Shown: positions 16,332 to 25,127 of the stretch, piece after piece
How positions within the stretch are numbered: the stretch's first letter is position 1
How the letters are laid out: the number at the start of each line of letters is the position of its first letter
Source: Zoogloeaceae bacterium
Lineage (GTDB): Bacteria; Pseudomonadota; Gammaproteobacteria; Burkholderiales; Rhodocyclaceae
DNA: 64,000 bases
Assembly (NCBI GenBank): GCA_024235675.1
Contig: JACKLZ010000001.1
Span: forward strand, 62,001-126,000
Direction of reading: 5' to 3'
Position numbers and translations under genes: made by a program
Notes under the pieces: generated by a model
The model's input: the letters and a program-made list of their open reading frames with translations, nothing else
Database searches by the model: none
Told to the model about the DNA's origin: nothing

Positions 16332-17144
16332 TCAGGCGCTGGCAATCCAGCCTTCGAGCGGATCGGCGTCCGCGGGCATGCCAAACCGGGGGCTGCCATG
16401 GCGGGCGCACCAGGCCGCTTGTACCAACGCCAGTGCGGCATCGAGCAGGTCGCCGCGAGCATCGGCGATCAAGCGCGAGCGCTGTTCGGGCCTCATCGCC
16501 AGGCGCAAGCCGTCGGGCGCGGTACCGGCGACCAGCTCGGCGATGATGTCTTGTCGCGCCGCTTGCCGTTCGGGGCTTTGCTTGCGGCGAGTGTCACTCT
16601 TGTAGGACGCCCGCGTGATTCGCCGGGCGAGCAGACCGGGGTAGGCCTCGACGGCGATGCGTTGCGGGTCGCCCATGTGGAGGCCGGCGATCGTGCAGCC
16701 CGCGGTGAGCAGGCGCGGTGCGCCTTCGAAGAACATCAGCCCGACGGGTGGATTGACCAGCTTCATCGGGCTGTGCGAGCGGGCCGCGGCGTCGGTGCGA
16801 CGGTGCGGATAGCGCGCGCCCATGGGGCGGCGCTGGCGGTCGGCGTCGAGTGCAGCGCGAAAATCGGCTTTGCTGAGCGTGGCGACATGGCGCACCACCG
16901 CGGCCCAGTCAGCATGTGGCCAGCCCAGCGCGGTGAGGCCTTCGCGCGGCAGGCCGAAGGGGAAGTCGAAGGCGCCCAGCCAAGGGCCGGGCGTGTGTAA
17001 CAGCGCCTCGAAGCTCGGCCAGTCGGGCAGTGCCGACAAGTGGCCGAGGTGGACGACGTCGCCGTCCAGATGCCCGTGTGCAACGGTGATGGGCTTGACC
17101 GGGCGCGGCGCCGAGGTGAAGTCGACGCCGATCAGCGCGCTCAC
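16332..17144 (-). CDS. DUF429 domain-containing protein (predicted RNase H-like nuclease fold)
   Basis: A 270-residue protein starting MSALIGVDFTSAPRPVKPIT. The GVDF opening followed by a beta-strand-rich first third is the pattern of DUF429, a predicted RNase H-like nuclease family without assigned activity. Acidic candidates for metal binding are Asp8, the Asp in GAFDFPFGLP, and the late Asp residues in ADARGDLLDAALA. Its ATG overlaps the TGA of the NYN gene by four bases (ATGA), so the two are translationally coupled. Co-transcription with a PIN-like NYN nuclease suggests a joint nucleic-acid role, but no substrate can be named. Confidence 0.75.
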   Translation of the reverse strand: MSALIGVDFTSAPRPVKPITVAHGHLDGDVVHLGHLSALPDWPSFEALLHTPGPWLGAFDFPFGLPREGLTALGWPHADWAAVVRHVATLSKADFRAALDADRQRRPMGARYPHRRTDAAARSHSPMKLVNPPVGLMFFEGAPRLLTAGCTIAGLHMGDPQRIAVEAYPGLLARRITRASYKSDTRRKQSPERQAARQDIIAELVAGTAPDGLRLAMRPEQRSRLIADARGDLLDAALALVQAAWCARHGSPRFGMPADADPLEGWIASA

Positions 17145-17893
17145 GTGCCAGTGCTGCCCTTGCCCTTGTGGCGCTTGTCGCGCAGGTAGAGGTGGCTGCC
17201 GCGCCGCTCGGATTCGAACAGGCCGGTGGCTTCGATCAGGTCGCCGAGCTTCTTGTAGCCGTAGTTGCGTGGGTCGAAGGGCGTCTGGTTGCTGATGTGC
17301 GAGCCGATCGACGACAGGCTGGCCCAGTTGTCTTCCTCGCCGGCGCAGGCTTCAACGGCGTTGCGCAGCAGGCTGGTGATGCGTGAGTCGCCGCGCAGCG
17401 CCTTGCTGCTGACGCGCTCGGGTTTTGCTGCCGCGGGTGCGGTGTCGTCGGTGGACTCGACGATCAGGTTTTCGAGGTAGAGGAAACGCGAGCAGGCGTT
17501 GACGAAGGGCATCGGTGTTTTCTTTTCGCCGAAGCCGTACACCTTGAGGCCATTGGCGCGGATGCGCATGACCAGCGGGGTGAAGTCGGAGTCCGACGAG
17601 GCCAGGCAGAAGCCGTCGAGCTGCTGGGTGTAGAGCAGGTCCATGGCGTCGATGATCATGGCCGAGTCGGTGGCGTTCTTGCCCTTGGTGTAGGCGAACT
17701 GCTGCACCGGCTGGATGGCGAACTCATGCACCTTGTCGGCCCAGCCGTTGAGGCTGCTGCTCTTCCAGTTGCCGTAGGCGCGGCGGATGTTGGTGACGCC
17801 GTACTTGGCCAGTTCGTCGAGCATCAGGTCGATCTTGCTGGCGGGGCAGTTGTCGGCGTCGATCAACAGCGCGATTCGGGATTCTTCTTGCAT
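17141..17893 (-). CDS. NYN domain protein with C-terminal OST-HTH/LOTUS-like domain (LabA-like)
   Basis: A 250-residue protein. The N-terminal NYN (PIN-like) nuclease domain (about 5-150) shows the acidic sites LLIDADNCPASKIDLML, KNATDSAMIIDAMDLL and LASSDSDFTPLVMRIR. The C-terminal 70 residues (NWASLSSIGSHISNQTPFDPR, then a KLGDLIEATGLF stretch) resemble the OST-HTH/LOTUS RNA-binding domain. These proteins are predicted or shown to be Mg-dependent RNases. The start has GGAG spaced 6 bases upstream. Its ATG shares one base with the TGA of the histone-deacetylase-fold gene, and its TGA overlaps the DUF429 ATG. The whole block is tightly coupled. Confidence 0.88.
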   Translation of the reverse strand: MQEESRIALLIDADNCPASKIDLMLDELAKYGVTNIRRAYGNWKSSSLNGWADKVHEFAIQPVQQFAYTKGKNATDSAMIIDAMDLLYTQQLDGFCLASSDSDFTPLVMRIRANGLKVYGFGEKKTPMPFVNACSRFLYLENLIVESTDDTAPAAAKPERVSSKALRGDSRITSLLRNAVEACAGEEDNWASLSSIGSHISNQTPFDPRNYGYKKLGDLIEATGLFESERRGSHLYLRDKRHKGKGSTGT

Positions 17894-18798
17894 CAGGTAC
17901 TCCGGAACAGCCGGGCGGCTGTGCGTAATGTGGTGGCGTGGATGGCGACGGTGTCGTTGATGTCATGACCATAGCCGCCGGCCATGGCGATGGCAACGGG
18001 AATGCGCTGGTCGCGACAGGCGCGGAGCACCATGGCGTCGCGTTGGGCGAGACCGTCGAAGGTGAGCGAGAGGCGGCCGAGGCGGTCGCCTTCATGGGGG
18101 TCGGCGCCGGCGAGGTAGATCACCAGCTCGGGCCGAAAATGCGTAAGCACCTCGTCGAGTGCCGGGGCGAGTGCGGCGAGATAGTCGGCGTCGCCGGTGC
18201 CGTCGGGCAGGGCGATGTCGCGATCGGAGACGGTTTTGCGAAACGGAAAATTCTTGTCGCCGTGCAGACTGAGCGTGAACACGTCGGGCGTGTTGGCGAG
18301 GATGGCGGCGGTGCCGTCGCCCTGGTGGACATCGCAGTCGATGATGGCGACGCGCCTGACCCGGCCCTCTGCGCGCATGGCCAGCGCGGCGACGGCGGCG
18401 TCATTGAATACACAAAAACCCGAGCCGAAATCGCGGTGCGCGTGGTGCGTGCCGCCGGCCATGTTGGCCGCGCAACCGTGCTCAAGTGCGCTACGGCAGG
18501 CGGCCAGCGTGGCGCCGGCCGAGCGGCGTGAGCGCTCGACCATTTCGGGCGTCCACGGGAAGCCGATGCGGCGCTGTTCGGCGTCGGAGAGCTCGCCGGT
18601 GATGACGCGCTGGAGATAGTCGGCGCTGTGGGCGCGCAGCAAGGCGGTGTCGTCAGCGCCGTCGGGGACGCAGAAGTCCGTCGGGTCGAATCCTCCGCCA
18701 GCCACCAGTTGCTCGCGCAGGCGGCTGTACTTTTCCATCGGGAAGCGATGGCCCGGCGGCAGCGGCAGGACGAAGTGGTCGGCGTAGAAAAGTTGCAT
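17893..18798 (-). CDS. Histone deacetylase-fold family protein (class II-like deacetylase)
   Basis: A 301-residue arginase/deacetylase-fold enzyme. Zinc and catalytic residues are visible: tandem His in MAGGTHHAHRDFGSGFCVFN, the Asp-His pair in AIIDCDVHQGDGTA and the second zinc Asp in IYLAGADPHEGDRLG. Family members remove acetyl or other acyl groups from lysines, polyamines or small molecules in the cytoplasm. The start at 18798 (MQLFYADHFVLPLPPGHRF) has a GGAG six bases upstream; longer starts would overlap DUF1615. A second member of the fold is encoded at 62235-63161, but the two differ in active-site context and are not a recent duplication. Confidence 0.9.
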   Translation of the reverse strand: MQLFYADHFVLPLPPGHRFPMEKYSRLREQLVAGGGFDPTDFCVPDGADDTALLRAHSADYLQRVITGELSDAEQRRIGFPWTPEMVERSRRSAGATLAACRSALEHGCAANMAGGTHHAHRDFGSGFCVFNDAAVAALAMRAEGRVRRVAIIDCDVHQGDGTAAILANTPDVFTLSLHGDKNFPFRKTVSDRDIALPDGTGDADYLAALAPALDEVLTHFRPELVIYLAGADPHEGDRLGRLSLTFDGLAQRDAMVLRACRDQRIPVAIAMAGGYGHDINDTVAIHATTLRTAARLFRST

Positions 18799-18809
18799 CC
18801 GCGGCTCCA

Positions 18810-20024
18810 TCAGCGCTCGCGTGCCAGACAGCGGTCGTAGCGCCACTCGACCCGCTTGGCGAACCAGGCGGTGGTGAGCTTGCGCTGGATTTTCGGGCTC
18901 TGGAGCAGGATGTCGGGCATCTGCTCGCGCGGCAGCGCGCGCCCGGCCTTGCGTTCGGCCAGTTGCCAGAGGCGGTCGTAGAGCCGGGTGTGGCTGAAAT
19001 CGAGCGATTTTTCGCGTTCAAGATCGTTGCGGATCTGACGGGCGCTCAGGTGCAGGCGGCCGGCCAGCGTGCGCAGGGCCGCTTCGGTGGCGCTGACGTC
19101 TTCGCTGGGCGTGTCACCGCGATAGCGCAGCAGATCGCCGTCGGGCGCAAGCTTGCGGCCCGAGACGCGGGTGATCGCACTCTGGAAGGCGGCGTTGCGG
19201 CTGCTGTATTGGCCGGCGTTGAAGTCGGCAAAGCGGTAGCGCGGGTGCGGGTAGTCGGCCGGGTAGTCGAGCAGGTTGGCGATGCCGAAGTACAGCCCTC
19301 CGCGACGGGTGAAGACCTCGTGGCGCACGCTGCCGGTGCGCGGGTAGGGGTAGGCGCGCTGGCGCAGATGGTTTTCGGCGAAGGCGATGCTGACCTGCAT
19401 CGGTCCGCCGGTGCGGATGGGATTGAAGCCCGAGAGCAGGGTCTTGCCCAGCGGCAGTTCGGAGAGCATGTCGTCGAACAGCGTGTTCATCTGCTTTTCG
19501 GTACGCAGGGCGGCGATGCGCTTGGCGTAGCTGCGGCCATTGGGCGAGGTTTTTTCGAGTGCGGCACTGACGACGATTTTTGGGACGCCGTAGCGCTCGG
19601 CGCGACTGTCGATCTCCTTGCGTACGATGCGCGGCAAGCCCGGCACCGCCGGGTCGGCCTGCCAGGTGGACTCTTGCTCGATGACGGCCATCGCCGCACA
19701 CAGGTTGTCGGCGCTGCGGGGGACGCCGAGGTGGTCGAGCGCGGTGTCGATATCACGCGCCCAGCCGCCGCGGTCGGCGATGTCGCCGGGCAGCAGGTCC
19801 GCCGCGCTCAGGCGAGCGACGGGCGCTGGCGCGTAGGGCCGCTGCGTGACAGGGGCTTCGTGTACGGGCGCGCTTGGGATCGGCGCGGGCGGGATTTGGC
19901 CGGGCACCGTCACCGCCGGCGGCAGCGAGGGTGAGGGGCGGGATTCGTAGGGCGCGGTTTGGCAGGCCGCGATAAATAGCGGGGCCGCGATCAGCGCGGC
20001 GCGCCGCAGCAGGGTGTGAGACAT
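18810..20024 (-). CDS. DUF1615 domain-containing lipoprotein
   Basis: A 404-residue predicted lipoprotein: MSHTLLRRAALIAAPLFIAAC ends in a lipobox with Cys21, followed by a Pro-rich linker of about 60 residues. The body is the DUF1615 domain, recognisable by CAAMAVIEQESTWQADPAVPG (resembling the Glu-containing helix of lysozyme-like transglycosylases) and GFNPIRTGGPMQVSIAFAE. A peptidoglycan-active role is plausible because of the lysozyme-like ES motif, but the family is uncharacterised. It starts five bases after folE stops and ends 11 bases before the deacetylase-fold gene, so it is co-transcribed with both. Confidence 0.85.
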   Translation of the reverse strand: MSHTLLRRAALIAAPLFIAACQTAPYESRPSPSLPPAVTVPGQIPPAPIPSAPVHEAPVTQRPYAPAPVARLSAADLLPGDIADRGGWARDIDTALDHLGVPRSADNLCAAMAVIEQESTWQADPAVPGLPRIVRKEIDSRAERYGVPKIVVSAALEKTSPNGRSYAKRIAALRTEKQMNTLFDDMLSELPLGKTLLSGFNPIRTGGPMQVSIAFAENHLRQRAYPYPRTGSVRHEVFTRRGGLYFGIANLLDYPADYPHPRYRFADFNAGQYSSRNAAFQSAITRVSGRKLAPDGDLLRYRGDTPSEDVSATEAALRTLAGRLHLSARQIRNDLEREKSLDFSHTRLYDRLWQLAERKAGRALPREQMPDILLQSPKIQRKLTTAWFAKRVEWRYDRCLARER

Positions 20025-20028
20025 GGGC

Positions 20029-20661
20029 TTAGCGAGGGCTGGGGCCGACAGCGCGCATGAATTCGTTGCGCGCCTGGAGATCATTTTCGAAGCTGCCGGC
20101 AAAGGCCTGGGTGATGACGCGCTCGTCGCCACGGCGGTCTTCGCCCAGCAGCAGACAGAGTTGCTCGGCTTCAATCAGGCAGGCGGCGCCGGCGGCCTGG
20201 CCGTGCTGGACGAGTACGTCGGCGATGTCGCGGGTCATCCATTCCTGATAGGTGAAGCGGTGGCCGATGGCGTCGACCATGCGCGCGATGCGGCCAAAGC
20301 CGTGCAGTCGGCCACCGGGGATGTAAGCCACATGGGCAACCCCGCGAAACGGCACCAAATGATGCGGGCAGATGCCATGCACGGCGATGCCACGCACCAC
20401 CACCATGTCGCGACGGGGGTCTTCAAAGCCGTCGCCGAGCGCATCGGCGGGGTCGAGTTCGTAGCCGCCGAGCAGGCGCTTCTGCCACAACTCGCGTACA
20501 CGCCCGACGGTGCGACCGGTGTGCGGGCCGTCCGTCGATACGCCGCAGGCGCGCAGCAGATCGCCGACGGCCTTCTCGAAGGCGACGGGGTCGAAGTCGC
20601 CCTCGCGGGGGATGCCGATACCGCGGCGCGGGGCGGGTGCGTGATGGCAATCGTCAGACAT
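20029..20661 (-). CDS. folE: GTP cyclohydrolase I
   Basis: A 210-residue FolE, which converts GTP to 7,8-dihydroneopterin triphosphate, the first step to tetrahydrofolate. The zinc and active-site motif HGICPHHLVPFRGVAHVAY and the later Cys ligand in LIEAEQLCLLLGED are present. The usual EAxHxCM is EAEQLC here, so the His is changed to Gln. The start has CAGGAAA at a good distance. It heads the leftward cluster folE-DUF1615-deacetylase-NYN-DUF429-nnr. The 186-bp spacer to the divergent DUF4212 gene should hold both promoters; I see no clear operator there. Confidence 0.94.
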   Translation of the reverse strand: MSDDCHHAPAPRRGIGIPREGDFDPVAFEKAVGDLLRACGVSTDGPHTGRTVGRVRELWQKRLLGGYELDPADALGDGFEDPRRDMVVVRGIAVHGICPHHLVPFRGVAHVAYIPGGRLHGFGRIARMVDAIGHRFTYQEWMTRDIADVLVQHGQAAGAACLIEAEQLCLLLGEDRRGDERVITQAFAGSFENDLQARNEFMRAVGPSPR

Positions 20662-20847
20662 GGTGGTTTCCTGAAGCCGAGGCGTTCATGGTACCGAAAA
20701 GGCTTTCGACACGCCGCGCGGCGCGCCAATGGCAAATTCAGCAAAACGTAAGCTTCGAGCAAGCATCGCGTAAGTGCTCCGGACATACAGTGCTGCCAGC
20801 GCGTGCACCGCATGTGCGCTCAAGACATTTCCTGAGGAGACTACTCA

Positions 20848-21114
20848 ATGACATCCCCTGATAAAAAATCAGGCGAGGCTTACTGGAAGGCGACGCTCAA
20901 TCTGCTGACCGTCATCCTCGTCCTGTGGTTTGTGGTGTCGTTCGGCTTCGGCATCATTCTGCAGCCGGCGCTCGACAGCATCCACCTGGGCGGTTATCCG
21001 CTGGGCTTCTGGTTCGCCCAGCAAGGCTCGATTTACGCATTTTTGATCCTGATCTTCTGGTACGCGGCGCGTATGAACAAGATCGATCGCGAACACGACG
21101 TTCACGAAGACTAA
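20848..21114 (+). CDS. DUF4212 small subunit of a sodium:solute symporter
   Basis: An 88-residue protein with two transmembrane helices (NLLTVILVLWFVVSFGFGII and LGFWFAQQGSIYAFLILIFW). It is the DUF4212 partner invariably encoded just ahead of VC_2705-type symporters. The pattern resembles the small YhjB/DUF485 partners of ActP-like permeases. GAGGAG upstream (20833-20838) supports the start. It ends 12 bases before the permease gene. The pair is expected in the cytoplasmic membrane as one transporter; the solute (a short carboxylate such as acetate is often guessed) is not defined by the sequence. Confidence 0.9.
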   Translation: MTSPDKKSGEAYWKATLNLLTVILVLWFVVSFGFGIILQPALDSIHLGGYPLGFWFAQQGSIYAFLILIFWYAARMNKIDREHDVHED

Positions 21115-21126
21115 GGGGCGCACGAT

Positions 21127-22905
21127 ATGGATCTGAAAACACTTACCTTTGTTGTCGTCGGCCTGTCCTTCGCGCTCTACATCGGCGTCGCGATCTGGGC
21201 ACGTGCCGGCAGCACCAGCGACTTCTACGTCGCCGGCGGCGGTGTGCACCCGGTGGTCAACGGCATGGCAACGGCGGCTGACTGGATGTCGGCGGCTTCC
21301 TTCATCTCGATGGCCGGCCTGATCGCCTTCCTCGGTTACGGTGGTTCGGTGTACCTGATGGGCTGGACCGGCGGCTATGTGTTGCTCGCCGTGTTGCTCG
21401 CCCCCTACCTTCGCAAGTTCGGCAAGTTTACGGTGCCCCAGTTCATCGGCGACCGTTACTACTCGAACGGTGCGCGTCTGGTGGCGGTGATCTGCCTGAT
21501 CTTCATCTCCTTCACCTACGTCGCTGGCCAGATGCGTGGCGTCGGTATCGTGTTCTCCCGCTTTCTGGAGGTCGATATCGTCACCGGTCTGCTCGTTGGT
21601 ATGGGCCTGGTGTTCTTCTACGCCGTGCTCGGCGGCATGAAGGGCGTGACCTACACCCAGGTCGCGCAGTTCTGCGTGCTGATCTTCGCGTACATGGTGC
21701 CGGCAATCTTCATTTCGCTGAACCTGACCGGCAACGTCTTCCCGCAGCTGGGTCTGGGCGCGTCGGTGGCCACGGGTGAGCCCTTCCTGGCCAAGCTGGA
21801 CATGGTGGTGCATGACCTGGGCTTCCAGGAATACACCTCCGGCAACAAATCGCTGATCGACGTGCTCGCCATCACCATGGCGCTGATGGCCGGTACCGCC
21901 GGTCTGCCCCACGTGATCGTGCGCTTCTTCACTGTGCCGAAGGTCAAGGATGCGCGTTCGTCCGCTGGCTGGGCGCTGGTGTTCATCTCCATCCTCTACA
22001 CCACGGCACCGGCAGTTGGCGCCATGGCGCGTTACAACCTGCATGCCACGATGACCCCGGGTGTTCTGACCGGTGAAGTCTTCGCAGAGGGCAGTGGCCT
22101 GAGCTACGAACAGCGTCCGGACTGGATGAAGCGCTGGGAAGCGACCAAGCTCATCAAGTTCGAAGACAAGAACGGTGACGGCCTCATCCAGTATTACAAC
22201 GACAAGTCCAAGGATGCCGAATTCCTGGCCAAAGCCGAAGCGGCTGGCTGGAAAGGCAACGAGCTGACGGTTGACCGCGACATCATGGTGCTGGCCAACC
22301 CGGAAATCGCCAAGCTGCCCAACTGGGTGATCGCGCTGGTGGCTGCCGGTGGTATCGCGGCCGCACTGTCGACCGCTGCCGGTCTGCTGCTGGTGATCTC
22401 CTCGGCCATCTCGCATGACCTGATGAAGGGCATCCTGACGCCGGATCTGTCGGAGAAATCGGAGCTGCTGGCCGGTCGTATCGCCGCCGCGGTGGCGGTG
22501 GGTGTGGCAGGCTATCTGGGTTACAACCCGCCAGGGTTTGTGGCACAGGTGGTGGCCTTCGCCTTCGGTCTGGCCTGCGCCTCGCTGTTCCCGACCATTC
22601 TCCTGGGCATCTTCTCCAAGACGATGAACAAGGAAGGCGCCATTGCCGGTATGTTGAGCGGTCTGTTCTTTACCTTTGGCTACATCCTCTACTTCAAGGG
22701 GATCTTCATTACGCCGATGGCCGAGAACATCCCCGCCAACTGGCTGTTCGGTATTTCGCCGGAAGGTATCGGTACCGTCGGCGCGATCCTGAACATGCTC
22801 GTCGCCTTCACTGTGGCGAAGTTTACGTCCCCGTGCCCGGAGCATATCCAGCACCTGGTCGAAGACATCCGCACCCCGCGTGGTGCCGGTGGCGCGACGC
22901 ACTAA
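21127..22905 (+). CDS. Sodium:solute symporter family protein (VC_2705 subfamily)
   Basis: A 592-residue, about 13-helix permease of the SSS family. Characteristic stretches are FYVAGGGVHPVVNGMATAAD near the start, FISMAGLIAFLGYGGSVYLM and MAGTAGLPHVIVRFFTVPKV. It imports a solute with Na+. Unusually it has a soluble insert (about residues 330-395) containing EDKNGDGLIQYYNDKSKD, an EF-hand-like DxNxDG loop, so calcium may modulate it. The subfamily is larger than ActP. A T-rich hairpin terminator follows, then a two-component pair likely to regulate it. Confidence 0.92.
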   Translation: MDLKTLTFVVVGLSFALYIGVAIWARAGSTSDFYVAGGGVHPVVNGMATAADWMSAASFISMAGLIAFLGYGGSVYLMGWTGGYVLLAVLLAPYLRKFGKFTVPQFIGDRYYSNGARLVAVICLIFISFTYVAGQMRGVGIVFSRFLEVDIVTGLLVGMGLVFFYAVLGGMKGVTYTQVAQFCVLIFAYMVPAIFISLNLTGNVFPQLGLGASVATGEPFLAKLDMVVHDLGFQEYTSGNKSLIDVLAITMALMAGTAGLPHVIVRFFTVPKVKDARSSAGWALVFISILYTTAPAVGAMARYNLHATMTPGVLTGEVFAEGSGLSYEQRPDWMKRWEATKLIKFEDKNGDGLIQYYNDKSKDAEFLAKAEAAGWKGNELTVDRDIMVLANPEIAKLPNWVIALVAAGGIAAALSTAAGLLLVISSAISHDLMKGILTPDLSEKSELLAGRIAAAVAVGVAGYLGYNPPGFVAQVVAFAFGLACASLFPTILLGIFSKTMNKEGAIAGMLSGLFFTFGYILYFKGIFITPMAENIPANWLFGISPEGIGTVGAILNMLVAFTVAKFTSPCPEHIQHLVEDIRTPRGAGGATH

Positions 22906-22931
22906 GTGTTGTTGTGATGCTGTGCTGAAAG

Positions 22932-22956
22932 ACTCCCGCTACGGCGGGAGTTTTTC
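22932..22956 (+). terminator. Intrinsic terminator after the symporter gene
   Basis: ACTCCCGC (22932-22939), TACG loop, GCGGGAGT (22944-22951), then TTTTC. A compact UUCG-like tetraloop hairpin 27 bases past the symporter stop codon. Confidence 0.9.
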
Positions 22957-23055
22957 TTTGTGAATCGGGTGCGCGAGGGCTTGCGAGCGCGTGTGGCCGG
23001 GCTACACTTTGCAGGGCGTGCCCGGCGCCGGGGTGTGAGGCGTAAGAGGATAGAG

Positions 23056-23742
23056 ATGCGTGTACTGGTGGTCGAAGATGATGTCGAGTTGGCGCATGGC
23101 ATGGTGAGTCACCTGCAGGCACAGGGTGTTACCGTCGAGGCCGTGGACGATGGCGAGGTAGCGCGGCGCCGATTGGCCGCTGGCGGCATTGACATGGCGC
23201 TGATTGATGTGGGGCTGCCGGGTTTGTCCGGCTACGAACTGGTGCGCGGCATTCGCGCCGACAAATTGCCCGTGGCGGTGATTCTGGTGACGGCGCGCGA
23301 TGCTTTGTCGGACCGGATTTACGGCCTCGACCTGGGCGCGGACGATTACCTCGCCAAGCCCTTCGAACTGGGTGAACTGTCGGCAAGAATGCGTGCCGTG
23401 GCGCGCCGGATCGGCCATCTGGCGCGTAGCGAGCGGGTGTTCGGTCCGCTCAAGATGGATGCCGAAGACCACATGGCGACACTCGCCGGTGAGCCCATGA
23501 CGCTGACCGGGCGCGAATGGGCGGTGTTGGCTGCTTTGGTCGAATCCGGCGGGCGAACGGTGCCCAAAGAGCGCTTGGTTGCGGATGGTTCCGCCAACGC
23601 GGTGGAGGTCTATATTTCCCGTCTGCGCCCTCGGCTTGAGGTGGCGGGCTTGGTGATCCGGAGCGTTCGCGGCTTTGGTTATCGTCTGGAGCATCGAGGC
23701 AATGCGCCCGATCCGGGTGACGGTGGTTCTACGAATGCGTAG
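23056..23742 (+). CDS. OmpR/PhoB-family response regulator (TctD/QseB-like)
   Basis: A 228-residue regulator: receiver domain (1-118) with the acidic pair in VVEDDVELAH, phospho-acceptor Asp in MALIDVGLPGLSG, Thr in ILVTARDA and Lys in YLAKPFELGE, then a winged-helix DNA-binding domain (about 130-222). The start MRVLVVEDD at 23056 is used because the upstream frame is Arg-rich, and AGAGGATAG precedes it. The kinase gene begins 14 bases after its end. The position just after the symporter terminator suggests it controls that transporter, as TctD does for tricarboxylate uptake; this is inference. Confidence 0.92.
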   Translation: MRVLVVEDDVELAHGMVSHLQAQGVTVEAVDDGEVARRRLAAGGIDMALIDVGLPGLSGYELVRGIRADKLPVAVILVTARDALSDRIYGLDLGADDYLAKPFELGELSARMRAVARRIGHLARSERVFGPLKMDAEDHMATLAGEPMTLTGREWAVLAALVESGGRTVPKERLVADGSANAVEVYISRLRPRLEVAGLVIRSVRGFGYRLEHRGNAPDPGDGGSTNA

Positions 23743-23756
23743 ATCCGGGATGTCGC

Positions 23757-25127
23757 GTGCCTAGTCTTCGCCGCCGACTGCTTCGTGCCTTGCTTCTGCC
23801 GGTCGTGATCACCCTGATGGGTGGTGTGTTGGCACATCGCACGGCGATCGACGTGATCGGTGCCGCCTACGATGCGAGCCTGTTGAATCTGGCCGACGGC
23901 GTGGCCGAGCGGATTCGGGCCGGTGAGTCGCGTTTGCAGATGGACATGGCCGACGGCGGGGTGGCGCTGCTGCGCTCTGACACGGTTGATACCATTTTCT
24001 ATCGCGTACGGGACGATGACGGGAACCTGGTTGCCGGAGATGGTGACTTGCCACCACCGGACGCGATCAGTGTGGACGCTCCCCCCGGCTACTTCGATAC
24101 GGACTATCACGGCAAAGCCATCCGCGGTGTGCGGCTTCACCGGATGATCGATGACCGGGGCTTTTACGTCACCGTCGCCGAAACACTGGGGAAGCGACAG
24201 GCGGCACTGGAGCGACTGCTGCTGGGTTTTGTCGCGGCGATTGCCGGCTTGGTGGTGGCGGTGGTGGCGATTGTGCGTATTGCCATCCCGTCGGGTTTGT
24301 CGCCACTCGCCAATCTGAGCGCCCGACTCGCGGCACGCGATGGCGAGGATCTGAGCCTGATTGATCCGGCCAGCGTGCCGCTTGAGTTGCGTACATTGGT
24401 CGAAGCGCTCAACACCGTGCTCGGGCGGATGGCGTCTGCCCAGGCGCTGCAACGCAGTTTCTTGCAGAATGCCGCGCATCAGTTGCGTACCCCATTGGCC
24501 AATTTGCAGATCCAGGTCGAGTTGCTGGGCACGTCCCCCGCGGCCGATCAGCTCGAGCATGTGACGCGTGCGACCGTTCGTGTGACGCGCCTGGCGAATC
24601 AGTTACTCGCGCTGGCGCGTGCCGAGGCCGGTGAGCACTTGATGGTCGATGCGACGCCCATCGACCTGGCGCCCCTGATTGACGACATGCTGGACGACTG
24701 GTTGATACAGGCCGATCGCAAGCAGATTGATCTGGGCGTGCATCGTCAGTCGGCCCGGGTGGCCGGCGACGGGACATTGCTGCGTGAGCTGGTGGCGAAT
24801 TTGATGGATAACGCCCTGAAATACGCACCTGTCGACGGTTGGGTCAGCCTGCACTGCACGGCGCATGCCGGCGAAGTGCTGTTGACGGTCGAAGACGACG
24901 GCCCGGGCATTGCATTGCAAGAGCGTACGCGTGTGTTCAACCGGTTTTACCGTACGCCGGGCAGCGCAGGCAGCGGCGTGGGGCTGGGGCTGGCGATTGT
25001 TCAGGAGATCGTCCGTGCCCATCGTGGGCGGATTGAACTTGAAACACCGTCGGCGGGGACGGGCTTGCGTGTGCGGGTCAGTCTGCCGGAGGCTCAGCCC
25101 GGCTTGGCCGCGGCCGAGCGCTTGTAG
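23757..25127 (+). CDS. Two-component sensor kinase with 2CSK_N-type sensor domain (TctE-like)
   Basis: A 456-residue membrane kinase: an N-terminal helix (LLRALLLPVVITLMGGVLA), a periplasmic domain of about 120 residues of the 2CSK_N type, a second helix (LLGFVAAIAGLVVAVVAIV), HAMP-like linker, HisKA with His in FLQNAAHQLRTPLANLQ (about residue 241) and HATPase_c with NLMDNALKYA, EDDGPGIA and GVGLGLAIVQEI. The start is GTG (GTGCCTAGTCTT); an ATG seven bases earlier is out of frame. It pairs with the upstream response regulator. Its last 34 bases overlap the end of the convergent GGDEF-EAL gene. The ligand is unknown, perhaps the symporter substrate. Confidence 0.92.
   Translation: MPSLRRRLLRALLLPVVITLMGGVLAHRTAIDVIGAAYDASLLNLADGVAERIRAGESRLQMDMADGGVALLRSDTVDTIFYRVRDDDGNLVAGDGDLPPPDAISVDAPPGYFDTDYHGKAIRGVRLHRMIDDRGFYVTVAETLGKRQAALERLLLGFVAAIAGLVVAVVAIVRIAIPSGLSPLANLSARLAARDGEDLSLIDPASVPLELRTLVEALNTVLGRMASAQALQRSFLQNAAHQLRTPLANLQIQVELLGTSPAADQLEHVTRATVRVTRLANQLLALARAEAGEHLMVDATPIDLAPLIDDMLDDWLIQADRKQIDLGVHRQSARVAGDGTLLRELVANLMDNALKYAPVDGWVSLHCTAHAGEVLLTVEDDGPGIALQERTRVFNRFYRTPGSAGSGVGLGLAIVQEIVRAHRGRIELETPSAGTGLRVRVSLPEAQPGLAAAERL

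Noticed and set aside
20740..20780. A sigma-54 promoter upstream of the DUF4212 gene (TGGCAA...GCAA)
   Set aside because: The GG and GC doublets are two bases too close together for the -24/-12 spacing.
20869..22902. A 677-residue leftward frame antisense to the symporter
   Set aside because: It is very rich in His, Gln and Arg with no domain or signal. The symporter frame has clear motifs and a terminator.
23750..23757. ATG at 23750 as the start of the sensor kinase
   Set aside because: It is seven bases from the GTG and out of frame with the kinase; only the GTG gives the transmembrane N-terminus.
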